64,000 nucleotides of DNA from Actinomadura_C alba. Its GTDB lineage: Bacteria > Actinomycetota > Actinomycetes > Streptosporangiales > Streptosporangiaceae. The translations under genes and the position numbers were made by a program. Location of the stretch: contig NZ_BAAAOK010000005.1 in assembly GCF_039530285.1 (NCBI RefSeq), forward strand, positions 62,001 to 126,000. The letters run 5' to 3'. Shown here piece by piece: positions 43,562 through 51,820 of this stretch. The notes beneath the pieces are model-generated. The model ran no database searches, was not told where the DNA came from, and saw only the letters and a list, made by a program, of their open reading frames with translations. Every line of letters starts with the position of its first letter. Position 1 is the stretch's first letter.

Positions 43562-43801
43562 GACATTTACGAGCCCATCGGCGACCCGTACATGCCGACC
43601 TTCACCGGCAACACACCCGTCGAGTTTCGCCGGGCGCTCGGCACCGCGCGTGACTTCGTCGAGCGACCCGGCCATGAGCTGGAGATCGTCATGATCAATG
43701 CCTGGAACGAATGGACTGAGGGCAACTACCGCGAGCCCGATGTCGAGTACGGCATGGCCTACCTCGACGCGCTGCGAGCGGTCAGCAAGGCACCGCGGTG
43801 A
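43562..43801 (+). pseudogene. GH99-like/WbsX-type protein, C-terminal fragment
   Basis: The frame reads DIYEPIGDPYMPTFTGNTPV, FRRALGTARDFVERPGHELE and MINAWNEWTEGNYREPDVEY. NAWNEWxEGxYxEPDxxYG is the C-terminal signature of GH99-like (WbsX) glycoside hydrolases. About 80 of 350 or more residues remain. Its TGA overlaps the GTG of the next gene, so an original operon junction survives although most of this gene is gone. Confidence 0.65.
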
Positions 43802-45987
43802 GCGCCTACAGGGTCACCATCCGCACGCTGGTCTGGAATGCGGCGGTCGCACTCGGGCTACTCCTTTCCGTGTGCGCCATCCCCTTGGCGGCCCACGCAG
43901 AGGTCGCTGACAAGGCGACGACCAGCAGGAAGGCGACGGTCGTCAATGGCGACTCCCACGGCGCGACGATCCGCTTCGACGTCGACGGTAACGCCATCGA
44001 TGCGCACGACGGTGAGATCCAGCGGTTCGGTAACCACTACTACCTCTATGGCACCAGCTACGGCTGTGGCTTCGCGTGGCAGACACCAGACGCGCCATTC
44101 TGCGGCTTCCGGTCCTATGACTCCACCGACCTCGTCCACTGGCGCGACAACGGACCGCTCTTCGATGCCGACACCGCGTACTGGCAGCGCAGGTGCGACG
44201 GCGCTACCTATGGGTGCTTCCGGCCGCACGTTTTGCGCAACTCCGCCACCGGTCGTTACGTGCTGTGGGTCAACACGTACGACGTCGGCGTCGGCTACCA
44301 CGTGTTCACGAGCGACTCACCGAGCGGGCCGTTCGTCGAGGAGCCCACGCCCCGGCTCGCCGTCAACGCCGACATCCCGCCAGGGGTCAACAACGGCGAC
44401 GTCGACCTCTTCCGCGACCACGATGGGACCGGCTACATCGCGTTCACGGACTGGCGACAGGGCGGTGATGTCGTAGTGGAGCGGCTCCGCGATGACTACC
44501 TCAGCGGGACCGGCGACCACGTCAGACTCGGGCTGCGCGCCGTCGAGGCGCCGTCGATGTTCGAGCGGAATGGCATCTACTACCTCACCGTGTCCGACCC
44601 GAACTGCGGCTACTGCACGACAGGTACGTCGTACCTGACCGCACCTTCGCCACTCGGACCGTGGACCGGCGCGCCGGCCACGGATCCTTACTGGTCGGTG
44701 GCGGACGGGCAACTGCTCGTAAAGGGCGGCGGCGTCGGGCTGAGCCGCGACGGCGCGAGCTGGACCGACTACACGTTGCAAGCGCAGGTGACCCCACTGC
44801 AGACCGGAGGCGGCGGAACATATGCACAGGCCGGATGGGTGTTCCGTGCTAAGGGCCCGGGTGACGGCTATGCGTGGTTGCTCGGCAACTACCCGCATCA
44901 GGGAGCTGAGGGCGGCAACCTGACCAAGGTCGTCTTCCGCGGTGGTGGTGTGGCCAGCGCGACGGTGGTGAAGACGCCGATGCCGATCGTCGGCGGCCGG
45001 ACCTATGCGGTGCGAACCGAGGTATCGGGCACCCGGATCCGTACCTGGGTGGATGGTGTCCTTATCGACGAGACGACCGACCAGTCGCACACCGCCGGCC
45101 GGATCGGATTTCGGGAGAGCGGCGGCGCAGACGGGGAAACCGCCAGGTTCGACGACATACGGGTCACCGCGCCCGACGGCACAGTGCTGCTCGCCGATGA
45201 CTTCTCTGGTGACCTGTCCCGCTGGGACCGCCAACCCGAGCGCAAAGGCATCCGGATCAGCAACGACTCCTGCCAGGGCCAGCCGGCGGACGTGGCTAAG
45301 CTGCCGGCCCGCGGCGGCCCGGTCTACCTCTACCAAAGCGATGTGTGGAACCACGGTGCCAGCAACGAGGCCCTCGCCCTGCACCACTGGGAGCCGCTGC
45401 GGTTCCGTGCCGACGGCAGCATAGAACCGCTACGGTGCGGAACGAGTTACGATCTTCCGCTGGCCGGTGTGCATGACGGAACCCCGGCGCCCGATCCTGA
45501 GCTGGATGCGACAACGGGTGACCTCGGCTTCCGCCCCCACTGCGATCTGAGCGGGCCCTACCAGCGAGCGCAGACGTTTACCGCGGGGCGGTCGGGGGTC
45601 CTCGACGAGGTCCGATTCACGGCGTTCCGTATCGGGCGGCCGCCCGGGCCGCTGGACCTCACGCTGACGAGATTGGGGCCGGACGGCCGCCTTGGTCCCG
45701 CCCTCGTGACCCGGGCACTGAACACCGATCACGTCAGCTGGTCACCGGCCGAGGTCAGCGTCCACGCGGGCGTCCAAGTCAACGCGGGCGACCGGTTCGC
45801 GCTCGTGGCCAGATCATCTTCTGCCGCTGGCGGATGCTTCGGTATCGCCTACAGCGACGGGGACCCTTACGACGGCGGCGGCGCGCTGTACAGCGCCGAC
45901 GGCGGCACAACCTGGCGCTCAGAGCAGGGCCGGGACCTGCGCGTATCCACCTACATTGACTCGGGCCGCACCTCGGACAGACCGTGA
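43798..45987 (+). CDS. Secreted GH43-like glycosidase with added sugar-binding-type domains
   Basis: GTG at 43798 overlaps the upstream stop (GTGA); 729 residues with a signal peptide ending near LAAHA. Residues ~55-310 look like a five-bladed GH43/GH117-type propeller: DAHDGEIQRFGNHYYLYGTS, TYGCFRPHVLRNSATGRYVL, NNGDVDLFRDHDGTGYIAFT, VEAPSMFERNGIYYLTVSDP. Residues ~315-470 resemble a laminin-G/3-keto-disaccharide-hydrolase-type beta-sandwich (WSVADGQLLVKGGGVGLSRD). The last ~170 residues form a third beta domain. It degrades an extracellular plant or microbial glycan of unknown type. A LacI-type site is upstream. Confidence 0.8.
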   Translation: MSAYRVTIRTLVWNAAVALGLLLSVCAIPLAAHAEVADKATTSRKATVVNGDSHGATIRFDVDGNAIDAHDGEIQRFGNHYYLYGTSYGCGFAWQTPDAPFCGFRSYDSTDLVHWRDNGPLFDADTAYWQRRCDGATYGCFRPHVLRNSATGRYVLWVNTYDVGVGYHVFTSDSPSGPFVEEPTPRLAVNADIPPGVNNGDVDLFRDHDGTGYIAFTDWRQGGDVVVERLRDDYLSGTGDHVRLGLRAVEAPSMFERNGIYYLTVSDPNCGYCTTGTSYLTAPSPLGPWTGAPATDPYWSVADGQLLVKGGGVGLSRDGASWTDYTLQAQVTPLQTGGGGTYAQAGWVFRAKGPGDGYAWLLGNYPHQGAEGGNLTKVVFRGGGVASATVVKTPMPIVGGRTYAVRTEVSGTRIRTWVDGVLIDETTDQSHTAGRIGFRESGGADGETARFDDIRVTAPDGTVLLADDFSGDLSRWDRQPERKGIRISNDSCQGQPADVAKLPARGGPVYLYQSDVWNHGASNEALALHHWEPLRFRADGSIEPLRCGTSYDLPLAGVHDGTPAPDPELDATTGDLGFRPHCDLSGPYQRAQTFTAGRSGVLDEVRFTAFRIGRPPGPLDLTLTRLGPDGRLGPALVTRALNTDHVSWSPAEVSVHAGVQVNAGDRFALVARSSSAAGGCFGIAYSDGDPYDGGGALYSADGGTTWRSEQGRDLRVSTYIDSGRTSDRP

Positions 45988-46049
45988 CTCGCCGGTCGGC
46001 CACAGGCCGGACGGTGATGTTGGAGAGCCGCTGTGTCACAACCGTGATT

Positions 46050-46101
46050 CGTGACGTTGCGTGATGTCGGCGTACACGTGAACGTGCCTCGTAACGTCAC
46101 G
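46050..46101. promoter_or_regulatory. Long-range inverted repeat between GH43-like and HEAT genes
   Basis: CGTGACGTTGCG (46050-46061) and CGTAACGTCACG (46090-46101) are inverted copies with one mismatch, separated by 28 bases. Several CGTGA/TCACG half-sites lie nearby. It could be an operator cluster or the hairpin end of the GH43 transcript. Confidence 0.35.
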
Positions 46102-46177
46102 CACGTCTCATCTGACTTGACAAGCACCGAACTCGGTGACAGAGGGTGCCTGGTGATCTCGCGGCGTGACCCCGCTT

Positions 46178-46200
46178 GACCTTGACACGGTGACAAGGTC
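46178..46200 (+). promoter_or_regulatory. MerR-type operator/promoter
   Basis: An interrupted palindrome with arms GACCTTGACAC and GTGACAAGGTC (one mismatch) has one central base. Its left edge overlaps a TTGACC (46176-46181), and the next hexamer lies 19 bases on, the stretched spacing typical of MerR-controlled promoters. It is 33 bases upstream of the HEAT/MerR gene pair. Confidence 0.65.
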
Positions 46201-46232
46201 TTCACTGTGTCGAGGAGGGGGTCCCGATCACC

Positions 46233-46895
46233 ATGCCGAAACAGGACACGGATACAATTCGAGCTTTCCAGGGGCTGGAGGACAGCCGCTCGTCAGTGCG
46301 GCTGCGGGCAGCGCTAGCGGTCGGCACGACCCCTGACCCGCGGTTCATCGACAAGCTCATCGAACGATGCGCGATCGAACCCGAATTCTACGTGCGCGAC
46401 ATGCTTACGTGGGCACTCACCCGCCACTCAGCATCAATGACGGTCCCAGTGCTTCTCAATGAAGTCCGCTCGGAGCGTGCGCAGGCACGAAGCCAGGCGT
46501 TGCACACGCTGTCCAAGATCGGGGATCGGCAAGCGTGGCCAGCGATCACACGGGCGCTTCTGTCCGACGCTGACGATGAGGTGGCGCGGAGCGCTTGGCG
46601 GGCAGCGGTCGTGCTCGTGCCCGAAGGTGAAGAGCCCGAGTTGGCCGCAGTGTTGTCGACACAGCTCGGGCGCGGCGAACGTGAGACGCAGCTGAGCCTC
46701 AGCCGGGCGCTGATCGCGCTCGGTGAGGTGATTTTGCCAACTCTGCGCGCTGCGATGACGGATCTCGACCCTCGCGTGCGCGAGCACGCGATCGCCACGG
46801 AACGGCTGTTGCGCGACCCGGATGCCGGATTCGAGTTCGCGATCGAGGAGGCGAAGCGCGTCGTAGCCCTCGGCAGGATCAGCCAGGAGGGGTGA
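46233..46895 (+). CDS. HEAT-repeat protein paired with a MerR-HEAT regulator
   Basis: The 220-residue protein is made of HEAT repeats of ~31 residues (SSVRLRAALAVGTTPDPRFI, YVRDMLTWALTRHSASMTVP, DEVARSAWRAAVVLVPEGEE, PRVREHAIATERLLRDP). gaggaggggg lies ~11 bases before the ATG. There is no signal peptide or catalytic motif, so it is a cytosolic protein-binding scaffold. It is 6 bases from the MerR gene, whose C-terminal half has the same repeats. The two probably interact or sense the same signal. Confidence 0.8.
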   Translation: MPKQDTDTIRAFQGLEDSRSSVRLRAALAVGTTPDPRFIDKLIERCAIEPEFYVRDMLTWALTRHSASMTVPVLLNEVRSERAQARSQALHTLSKIGDRQAWPAITRALLSDADDEVARSAWRAAVVLVPEGEEPELAAVLSTQLGRGERETQLSLSRALIALGEVILPTLRAAMTDLDPRVREHAIATERLLRDPDAGFEFAIEEAKRVVALGRISQEG

Positions 46896-46901
46896 TAGGC
46901 A

Positions 46902-47906
46902 GTGTTGATCGGTGATGTGGCACGACGGTCCGGGGTCAGCGCCCGCATGCTCAGGCATTACGACTCGCTCGGCCTGGTGCGGCCAACGGGTCGTACCGAC
47001 GCTGGCTATCGCCAGTACTCCAGCGAGGACATCCGGCGGATCTTCCATATCGAGAGCCTGCGGTCATTGGGGCTGTCGCTGCGTGAAGTCAGGCGCGCGC
47101 TCGATGATCCCGGCTTCACGCCCTCAGAGCTCGTCGACGACCTCATCCGCCAGACGCGAGAACGCATTGCGGGTGAGACCGAGCTGCTCACGCGACTCCG
47201 TCGGATCGGTGCCGCGGAACCCGCCGGCTGGGAGGACGTCCTCCAGATCGTTGCACTCCTCCAGGCGTTGGGGTCAAAGAGCCCTGGGAAGCGCCAGCGC
47301 GCGGCCTTGGCCTCAGTCGAAGAGGTTCCGGTGCCAGTGGAAGCACTGGTCGAGGCAGCGCTGAGCGAGACGGACCCGAACGTCGCCGGAGCCCTTCGTT
47401 GGGCTCTGGCGCAATCGGGCGATGGCGGATTGGCGCTGCTGGCGGAGGGCCTCGGCTCACCAGTAGCCGAGGTGCGGAAACGTGCCGTCCAGTCCATCGC
47501 TGAGATTCCGAACGGTAAGGCGACCGCACTGCTGCAGGACGCCCTCGCGAACCCCGACATCGTGGTCCGCAGGTGTGCAGCTCTGGCGCTCGGGGCACGT
47601 GGAGTAGCCGACGCGGTCCCGACGCTCATCGATATGATCGTCGAGGAGACGAATGACGTCGATGCAGCCGATGCACTGAGCGCGCTGGCGAGTCGTCCCG
47701 CGTTGGCGGATCAGATCGCCACCAGGCTCGTTGATTGCCTCGCCCACAGCACCGTTGAATCGTCTGCACGTCGACGGCTGACACAGGCGCTCGCGGATAT
47801 CCCGGGAATCACAGCGTCACGTGCCCTCGCAGATCTGTCACATGACGAAGACCGTGCCGTTGCGCTTACTGCGAAATACATTCTCGGGATACGCAACGCA
47901 CGATAA
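46902..47906 (+). CDS. MerR-family regulator with C-terminal HEAT repeats
   Basis: GTG at 46902 gives 334 residues. Residues 1-70 are the MerR winged helix (LIGDVARRSGVSARMLRHYD, YRQYSSEDIRRIFHIESLRS). A dimerisation helix follows to ~125. Residues ~140-330 are HEAT repeats instead of a small ligand pocket (DPNVAGALRWALAQSGDGGL, AEVRKRAVQSIAEIPNGKAT, PDIVVRRCAALALGARGVAD). No metal-binding Cys cluster is seen. It should bind the stretched palindrome at 46178 and control its own operon. Confidence 0.88.
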   Translation: MLIGDVARRSGVSARMLRHYDSLGLVRPTGRTDAGYRQYSSEDIRRIFHIESLRSLGLSLREVRRALDDPGFTPSELVDDLIRQTRERIAGETELLTRLRRIGAAEPAGWEDVLQIVALLQALGSKSPGKRQRAALASVEEVPVPVEALVEAALSETDPNVAGALRWALAQSGDGGLALLAEGLGSPVAEVRKRAVQSIAEIPNGKATALLQDALANPDIVVRRCAALALGARGVADAVPTLIDMIVEETNDVDAADALSALASRPALADQIATRLVDCLAHSTVESSARRRLTQALADIPGITASRALADLSHDEDRAVALTAKYILGIRNAR

Positions 47907-47988
47907 CGGATCTTTCCTGGGGTGCTGTGTGCGTGGGGCCCAGTTGCAGTTGCCGCCCTGGACGTGTCCAGACGGCCGCTACGCCTGT

Positions 47989-50097
47989 TCACCGGCCTGA
48001 AACGCTCCCCGAAAAGTGCTTCTGATCCGACAGGTGCTTTTGAAGTTCGATATTCCGGAACTGGTAGAAAGGTCCTTCGGTGCGCAGCAGGCCCAACCGG
48101 TGGGCGTCCTCAAGGAAGCCCATGGCCCGCAGAGGCAGCACCCCTTTGGACGCGAGCCGGGGGACGGTGAGGCTATAGGCCAGCCAGGCATGGTGTCGCC
48201 CCTTGATGAGCTCGATCAGCAACCCCAGGAGCAACCCACCCGCGAACGCACCGATGAGACTGATCCCAACGTTCCAGAGAAGGATCACGGCCATGATTCC
48301 GATCGCGATTCCGATGACGACCTGGACGAGCGTGAGGTTTCTGTCGGCCCGCCACGTAGCACGCGGAGATCGTGCCGTGGTGGCAGTGGTGGGGTGCTCG
48401 AACCGGGGCACTCCGAGCATGAACACGAAGACGAGCCCGGTCAGGAGGCCGATCTGCATCGCGTACAGACCTGACTCACCTATGCGCCAGCCCACAAAAG
48501 CACCCAGGAGCCCGATGATCAGTGTCTCAATGATCGTACGAAGGACAAGGGGGCGCTTTCCACGGAGCCGGAGATCGACATATCCAGGTGTCTGCGTGAA
48601 CCATGATCCGGTCGTGAGCATCAGCACGAGCGCGGAAAGGAGGCCCACCACTGCTCCGACCACCGGCACCGTCAGGGCGCCGAACGTGAGCCCGGCCAGC
48701 AGTCCGTACCCGAGGCTGACCGTCAACCGGATCGAACGAGTTGGGGTGTAGCGCGCGAGATGCCACCAGGCCATACCGTGGGTGTCCGCGCCGGTGACCG
48801 CGAGCTGGCGCGCGAGGTAGGTGAGCCACCGGTGCACCTGGTCAGGCTCCCAGGAGTGGTACGGCCGGAAGGGCTGGACCGGGTCGTCGGCAGGAGGGCG
48901 TGACTTGACGAGTTCGGGGATGAGCCGGTCGCACAGGTGGTCGCGCAGGTCGGACGGATCCCCGTGCCCGAGATTCAGCAGCGGTTTCGGGTCCACTCTG
49001 GAGGCGACGTAGGCGATGCGCACGAGCCACAAGCCCAGAGCTGTCGAGGTGACCTCGAGCAGGGCGGGAGCGGAGCCGTCCCGCAACGCGTCCAGAACGT
49101 GTGACCAGGTGGCGGGAGGCCGGGGCGGAAGGCATGCCTGGAGATAATCGGCGGCCGCTCCGGGGGAAAGGGGCCGCGGTTCGATGACCGCCGCCGCGGT
49201 GAGCACGTCACCGACCACGTTGACCGATTCCGCGAACTGGGCCGTACGGCAGGTGAGGATCAGCTGATCGTCCCCGCTCATCGACCGGTTCAGCGCGGCG
49301 AGGATGTCAGCCCTGGTCTCGTCGGACAGCTCGTCGAGCCCGTCAAGGACGGGCAGCACCTCACCGCGGTACGCAAGTGTTCGTGGGGTGTCCGGCGGCA
49401 TTCCCTCCGCGCGTAGCGCTGGATAATCCATCCTGAGGCATTCCGCCAACCAGTCCCGTAGCTGAGGGCGGGCTTTGGTGTCCCATCGCGCCGCCGACAG
49501 GAGGACCGGAACGGGTTCACCGGGACGCCGTGTCCTCAGCAGCTCCATGAGCAGTTGTACAGCCAGGGTCGTCTTTCCCACGCCCGGCCCGCCGAGAATC
49601 ACCAGGCGCCGGCATCGGAGCGTACGGAAGTCGTTGACCATGGCGGTGATGTGCCCGCTGAGGCTGGGAAACGCCACGGCTCCCTCGGCGATGAGACGGG
49701 GGTGGTCCATCAGTTCTTCGTGTTCGGTCGATCGCCAGGGCACCGGGATGGGCTCGGGGTCCCCGAGCGACCGGAGGACCGTCTCCTCCTTCCACTGCTC
49801 GGTCACCAGGCCCGCAAGAATGTCTTTGGCGGTGCTGATTTCGGTGGTTGTGGAGGCGCCCAGGGGTCCGGTGGCCTTCCGCCACCAGCCCAGCAGCAGC
49901 ATTGACCCGTTGAAGAGCGCGATGAGGCCACCCAGTGTCGACACGATCGACCCGAACCCGACGGCCATGCCCTTCCCAGACCCATGCCCGAAGTCCGGCG
50001 CCCACTTGAAGAGTACGGGTGCCAGTACCAGGAGACAGACCCCTAACACCATTAAGGCTACGACTTGAAAATTTTTCTGCGAGCGTCGTCTCTGCAT
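47989..50097 (-). CDS. NACHT-domain NTPase with membrane segments
   Basis: ATG at 50097 is chosen over an upstream in-frame GTG; 702 residues. Two membrane helices come first (FQVVALMVLGVCLLVLAPVL, FGSIVSTLGGLIALFNGSML). The NACHT domain has Walker A GGPGVGKTT (about 180) and Walker B VLPVLDGLDELSDE (about 255), with a sensor-like ILTCRTAQFAE. The C-terminal half has about six more hydrophobic segments, then LPLRAMGFLEDAHRLGLLRT and YQFRNIELQKHL. The STAND-type switch sits between membrane anchors, with no obvious repeat sensor. Related actinobacterial proteins are of unknown role; a signalling or defence function is possible. Confidence 0.82.
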   Translation of the reverse strand: MQRRRSQKNFQVVALMVLGVCLLVLAPVLFKWAPDFGHGSGKGMAVGFGSIVSTLGGLIALFNGSMLLLGWWRKATGPLGASTTTEISTAKDILAGLVTEQWKEETVLRSLGDPEPIPVPWRSTEHEELMDHPRLIAEGAVAFPSLSGHITAMVNDFRTLRCRRLVILGGPGVGKTTLAVQLLMELLRTRRPGEPVPVLLSAARWDTKARPQLRDWLAECLRMDYPALRAEGMPPDTPRTLAYRGEVLPVLDGLDELSDETRADILAALNRSMSGDDQLILTCRTAQFAESVNVVGDVLTAAAVIEPRPLSPGAAADYLQACLPPRPPATWSHVLDALRDGSAPALLEVTSTALGLWLVRIAYVASRVDPKPLLNLGHGDPSDLRDHLCDRLIPELVKSRPPADDPVQPFRPYHSWEPDQVHRWLTYLARQLAVTGADTHGMAWWHLARYTPTRSIRLTVSLGYGLLAGLTFGALTVPVVGAVVGLLSALVLMLTTGSWFTQTPGYVDLRLRGKRPLVLRTIIETLIIGLLGAFVGWRIGESGLYAMQIGLLTGLVFVFMLGVPRFEHPTTATTARSPRATWRADRNLTLVQVVIGIAIGIMAVILLWNVGISLIGAFAGGLLLGLLIELIKGRHHAWLAYSLTVPRLASKGVLPLRAMGFLEDAHRLGLLRTEGPFYQFRNIELQKHLSDQKHFSGSVSGR

Positions 50098-50211
50098 AAA
50101 GCCATCGTCTGACCGTGCGGTTTTATCGCGTAACCAGCAGTCCGCAAGCGGCAGGTTGATTGAGCACAAAGGCTCGCACGCAGTCCAATATAAAGGTCAA
50201 ACTGAGGTATA

Positions 50212-51555
50212 TCAGGGCTGCTCGTCCCGGACGGCGGCTCGGCCTCGGGGCCCGGGCACAACGAGGTTGCCGCCGGTGATGAGCATGAAGCGCTCCAGGC
50301 CGGGCACGAGCACGTGCACGGCGGTGATCTCTGCGCGGAGGGTGGCCACGGTACGTGCGTACGGTGGGTGGCCGTGCGCCGCCAGGATGGCGATCAGCCT
50401 GCGCAGCTGGGCGGCAGGATCGGGCAGGCGACCGGCCGGGGTGCAGGGCACCGCGCGGGCACCGCGCAGGTGATCGGTGAGGTCGAACCGTCCGCAGGCG
50501 TACAAGGCGGGGTGGCCGGTGAGCCCCGTCAGGTCGCCACGGGGCGTGTCGCCCGGTTCCCTCAGGGCCTCGCCCACGGTGGTCTGGAGGAGCTCGGTGA
50601 GCGCTCGCCAGGCGGCATGGGTCGAGCTGAGGGAGGTGCCCGCACCGCGCCGGTGCGGGCGTCCGCCGGCCGGAGCGGTGTACGCGAGCATGCTCGGCAC
50701 CCCGAGGTCGCTCGTGATGTCCAGCAGGAACACCGGAGAGCCGGTGAACCGCTCGGCCGCCGCATAGGCGCTCGCGAGCTCGCCAGGGAGGGACGCCGGG
50801 TCGATCACGGTGGGCCGGAAGCCGTCCGCGCCGAGGAAGGCGCGCACCAGGAACAGCGACAGGGCGTCGCGTTCGATGGCCTCGTTGACAGCGTGCAACA
50901 GCGCCTCGGCCGCGGTGACGCCGATGGCGGAGCCGCTGTTGCAGCTGTACCGCATCAGGTCGCCGTAGTCACAGGTGTCCGCGGCCTGCTCGCGAAGCCG
51001 GTCGCCCTCCGCCTCGAGATACCAGGGAGCCGACAGGAACAGCGGCACCAGGATCTCCGGGCCTCCTCCCAGCGGGCGGTAGCGGTGACAGGCCAGCCGC
51101 CGGGCCGGTGTCCGGCCCAACAGTACTGAGCAAGCCTCATGTCTCAGCGGCCCGGCCGCGAGCCGAGCGGAGCCGACCAGTTCCACGGCTGACGGGTCGA
51201 ACAGGTCCGGACCGGTGAGGTAGTGCTCAAGTGCCTCGAACACCGCACCGATCCGGGCCTCGTCACGCCGTCCCTTGCCCATCCCCTGGGCCGTCGCCGG
51301 CGCGCCCCCGTCGCCCGTACGCATCCGGCACGACCAGGCAGTCGGCTCACCACCCCGACCCAGATCGGTCAGCTCAGGTCGCATGCCGAAGTCGGCCAGC
51401 GCCGCCATCACCCGCTTCGCGGCCTCCGCCAGCGGGACCACGCGCTCCACCGGGAGCCGGTCACCGCTCCTTCGCTCCAGCCCGCATACCCGGGCCGTCC
51501 TCTTTATCGCCGCTGAGACGGTAGGGCGCGGAGACGGTCGTATTACTCGCCGCAC
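50212..51555 (-). CDS. YcaO-like protein
   Basis: The protein is 447 residues from GTG at 51555; GTG at 51450 is an in-frame alternative giving a more typical ~412. MGKGRRDEARIGAVFEALEH is the YcaO ATP-site helix (GKGxxxxxAxxgAl.EalEhy). CNSGSAIGVTAAEALLHAVN and EAIERDALSLF form the second signature (…G.AaG.t..EA.l.gl.E.iERDa). YcaO enzymes phosphorylate amide backbones to make azolines, thioamides or amidines in ribosomal peptides. No E1-like, dehydrogenase or TfuA partner is nearby. The upstream start lies inside a tandem repeat and overlaps a 60-codon ORF. Confidence 0.85.
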   Translation of the reverse strand: MRRVIRPSPRPTVSAAIKRTARVCGLERRSGDRLPVERVVPLAEAAKRVMAALADFGMRPELTDLGRGGEPTAWSCRMRTGDGGAPATAQGMGKGRRDEARIGAVFEALEHYLTGPDLFDPSAVELVGSARLAAGPLRHEACSVLLGRTPARRLACHRYRPLGGGPEILVPLFLSAPWYLEAEGDRLREQAADTCDYGDLMRYSCNSGSAIGVTAAEALLHAVNEAIERDALSLFLVRAFLGADGFRPTVIDPASLPGELASAYAAAERFTGSPVFLLDITSDLGVPSMLAYTAPAGGRPHRRGAGTSLSSTHAAWRALTELLQTTVGEALREPGDTPRGDLTGLTGHPALYACGRFDLTDHLRGARAVPCTPAGRLPDPAAQLRRLIAILAAHGHPPYARTVATLRAEITAVHVLVPGLERFMLITGGNLVVPGPRGRAAVRDEQP

Positions 51556-51592
51556 GATTTCTGCGTGTTACTCGCCGCACGATTTCTGCGTG
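51543..51592 (+). repeat. Perfect 25-bp tandem duplication at the small ORF/YcaO junction
   Basis: ttactcgccgcacgatttct plus gcgtg occurs at 51543-51567 and again at 51568-51592 without a mismatch. As 25 is not a multiple of three, the duplication changes the reading frame of the small ORF, and it also provides the GTG used by the longer YcaO frame. Confidence 0.95.
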
Positions 51593-51725
51593 CTCCCTTC
51601 CCTGCCCGCTGAACGGCGGCCCTCGCGCCAAGCAGCTCTTCCAGCCGCTCACGTTCGGCTTCGGTCAGCGTCTGACGACGGCTGTCCAGGGACTCGCACC
51701 TCTTGAAGTCCACACGGTTACCCAT
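51543..51725 (-). CDS. 60-codon ORF directly upstream of YcaO, possible peptide substrate
   Basis: ATG at 51725 has a good site (gaggag, 8-9 bases upstream). The peptide starts MGNRVDFKRCESLDSRRQTL, then has an amphipathic stretch TEAERERLEELLGARAAVQR, and ends RRNRAASNTQKSCGE. The helical leader and the short Ser/Thr/Cys tail, just ahead of YcaO, fit a RiPP precursor. A helix-only regulator scrap is an alternative. A 25-base duplication at the 3' end shifts the frame: with one unit the peptide would read on past NRAASNT for another ~30 residues. Confidence 0.4.
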   Translation of the reverse strand: MGNRVDFKRCESLDSRRQTLTEAERERLEELLGARAAVQRAGKGARRNRAASNTQKSCGE

Positions 51726-51820
51726 GAGAATTGCTCCTCACATGTGCGAGACTTAGATTCATTCCCCGGAACAAGCCGGACGAACATTGACGATGGTGTG
51801 GATCGAACCCAGCCCGCCCG

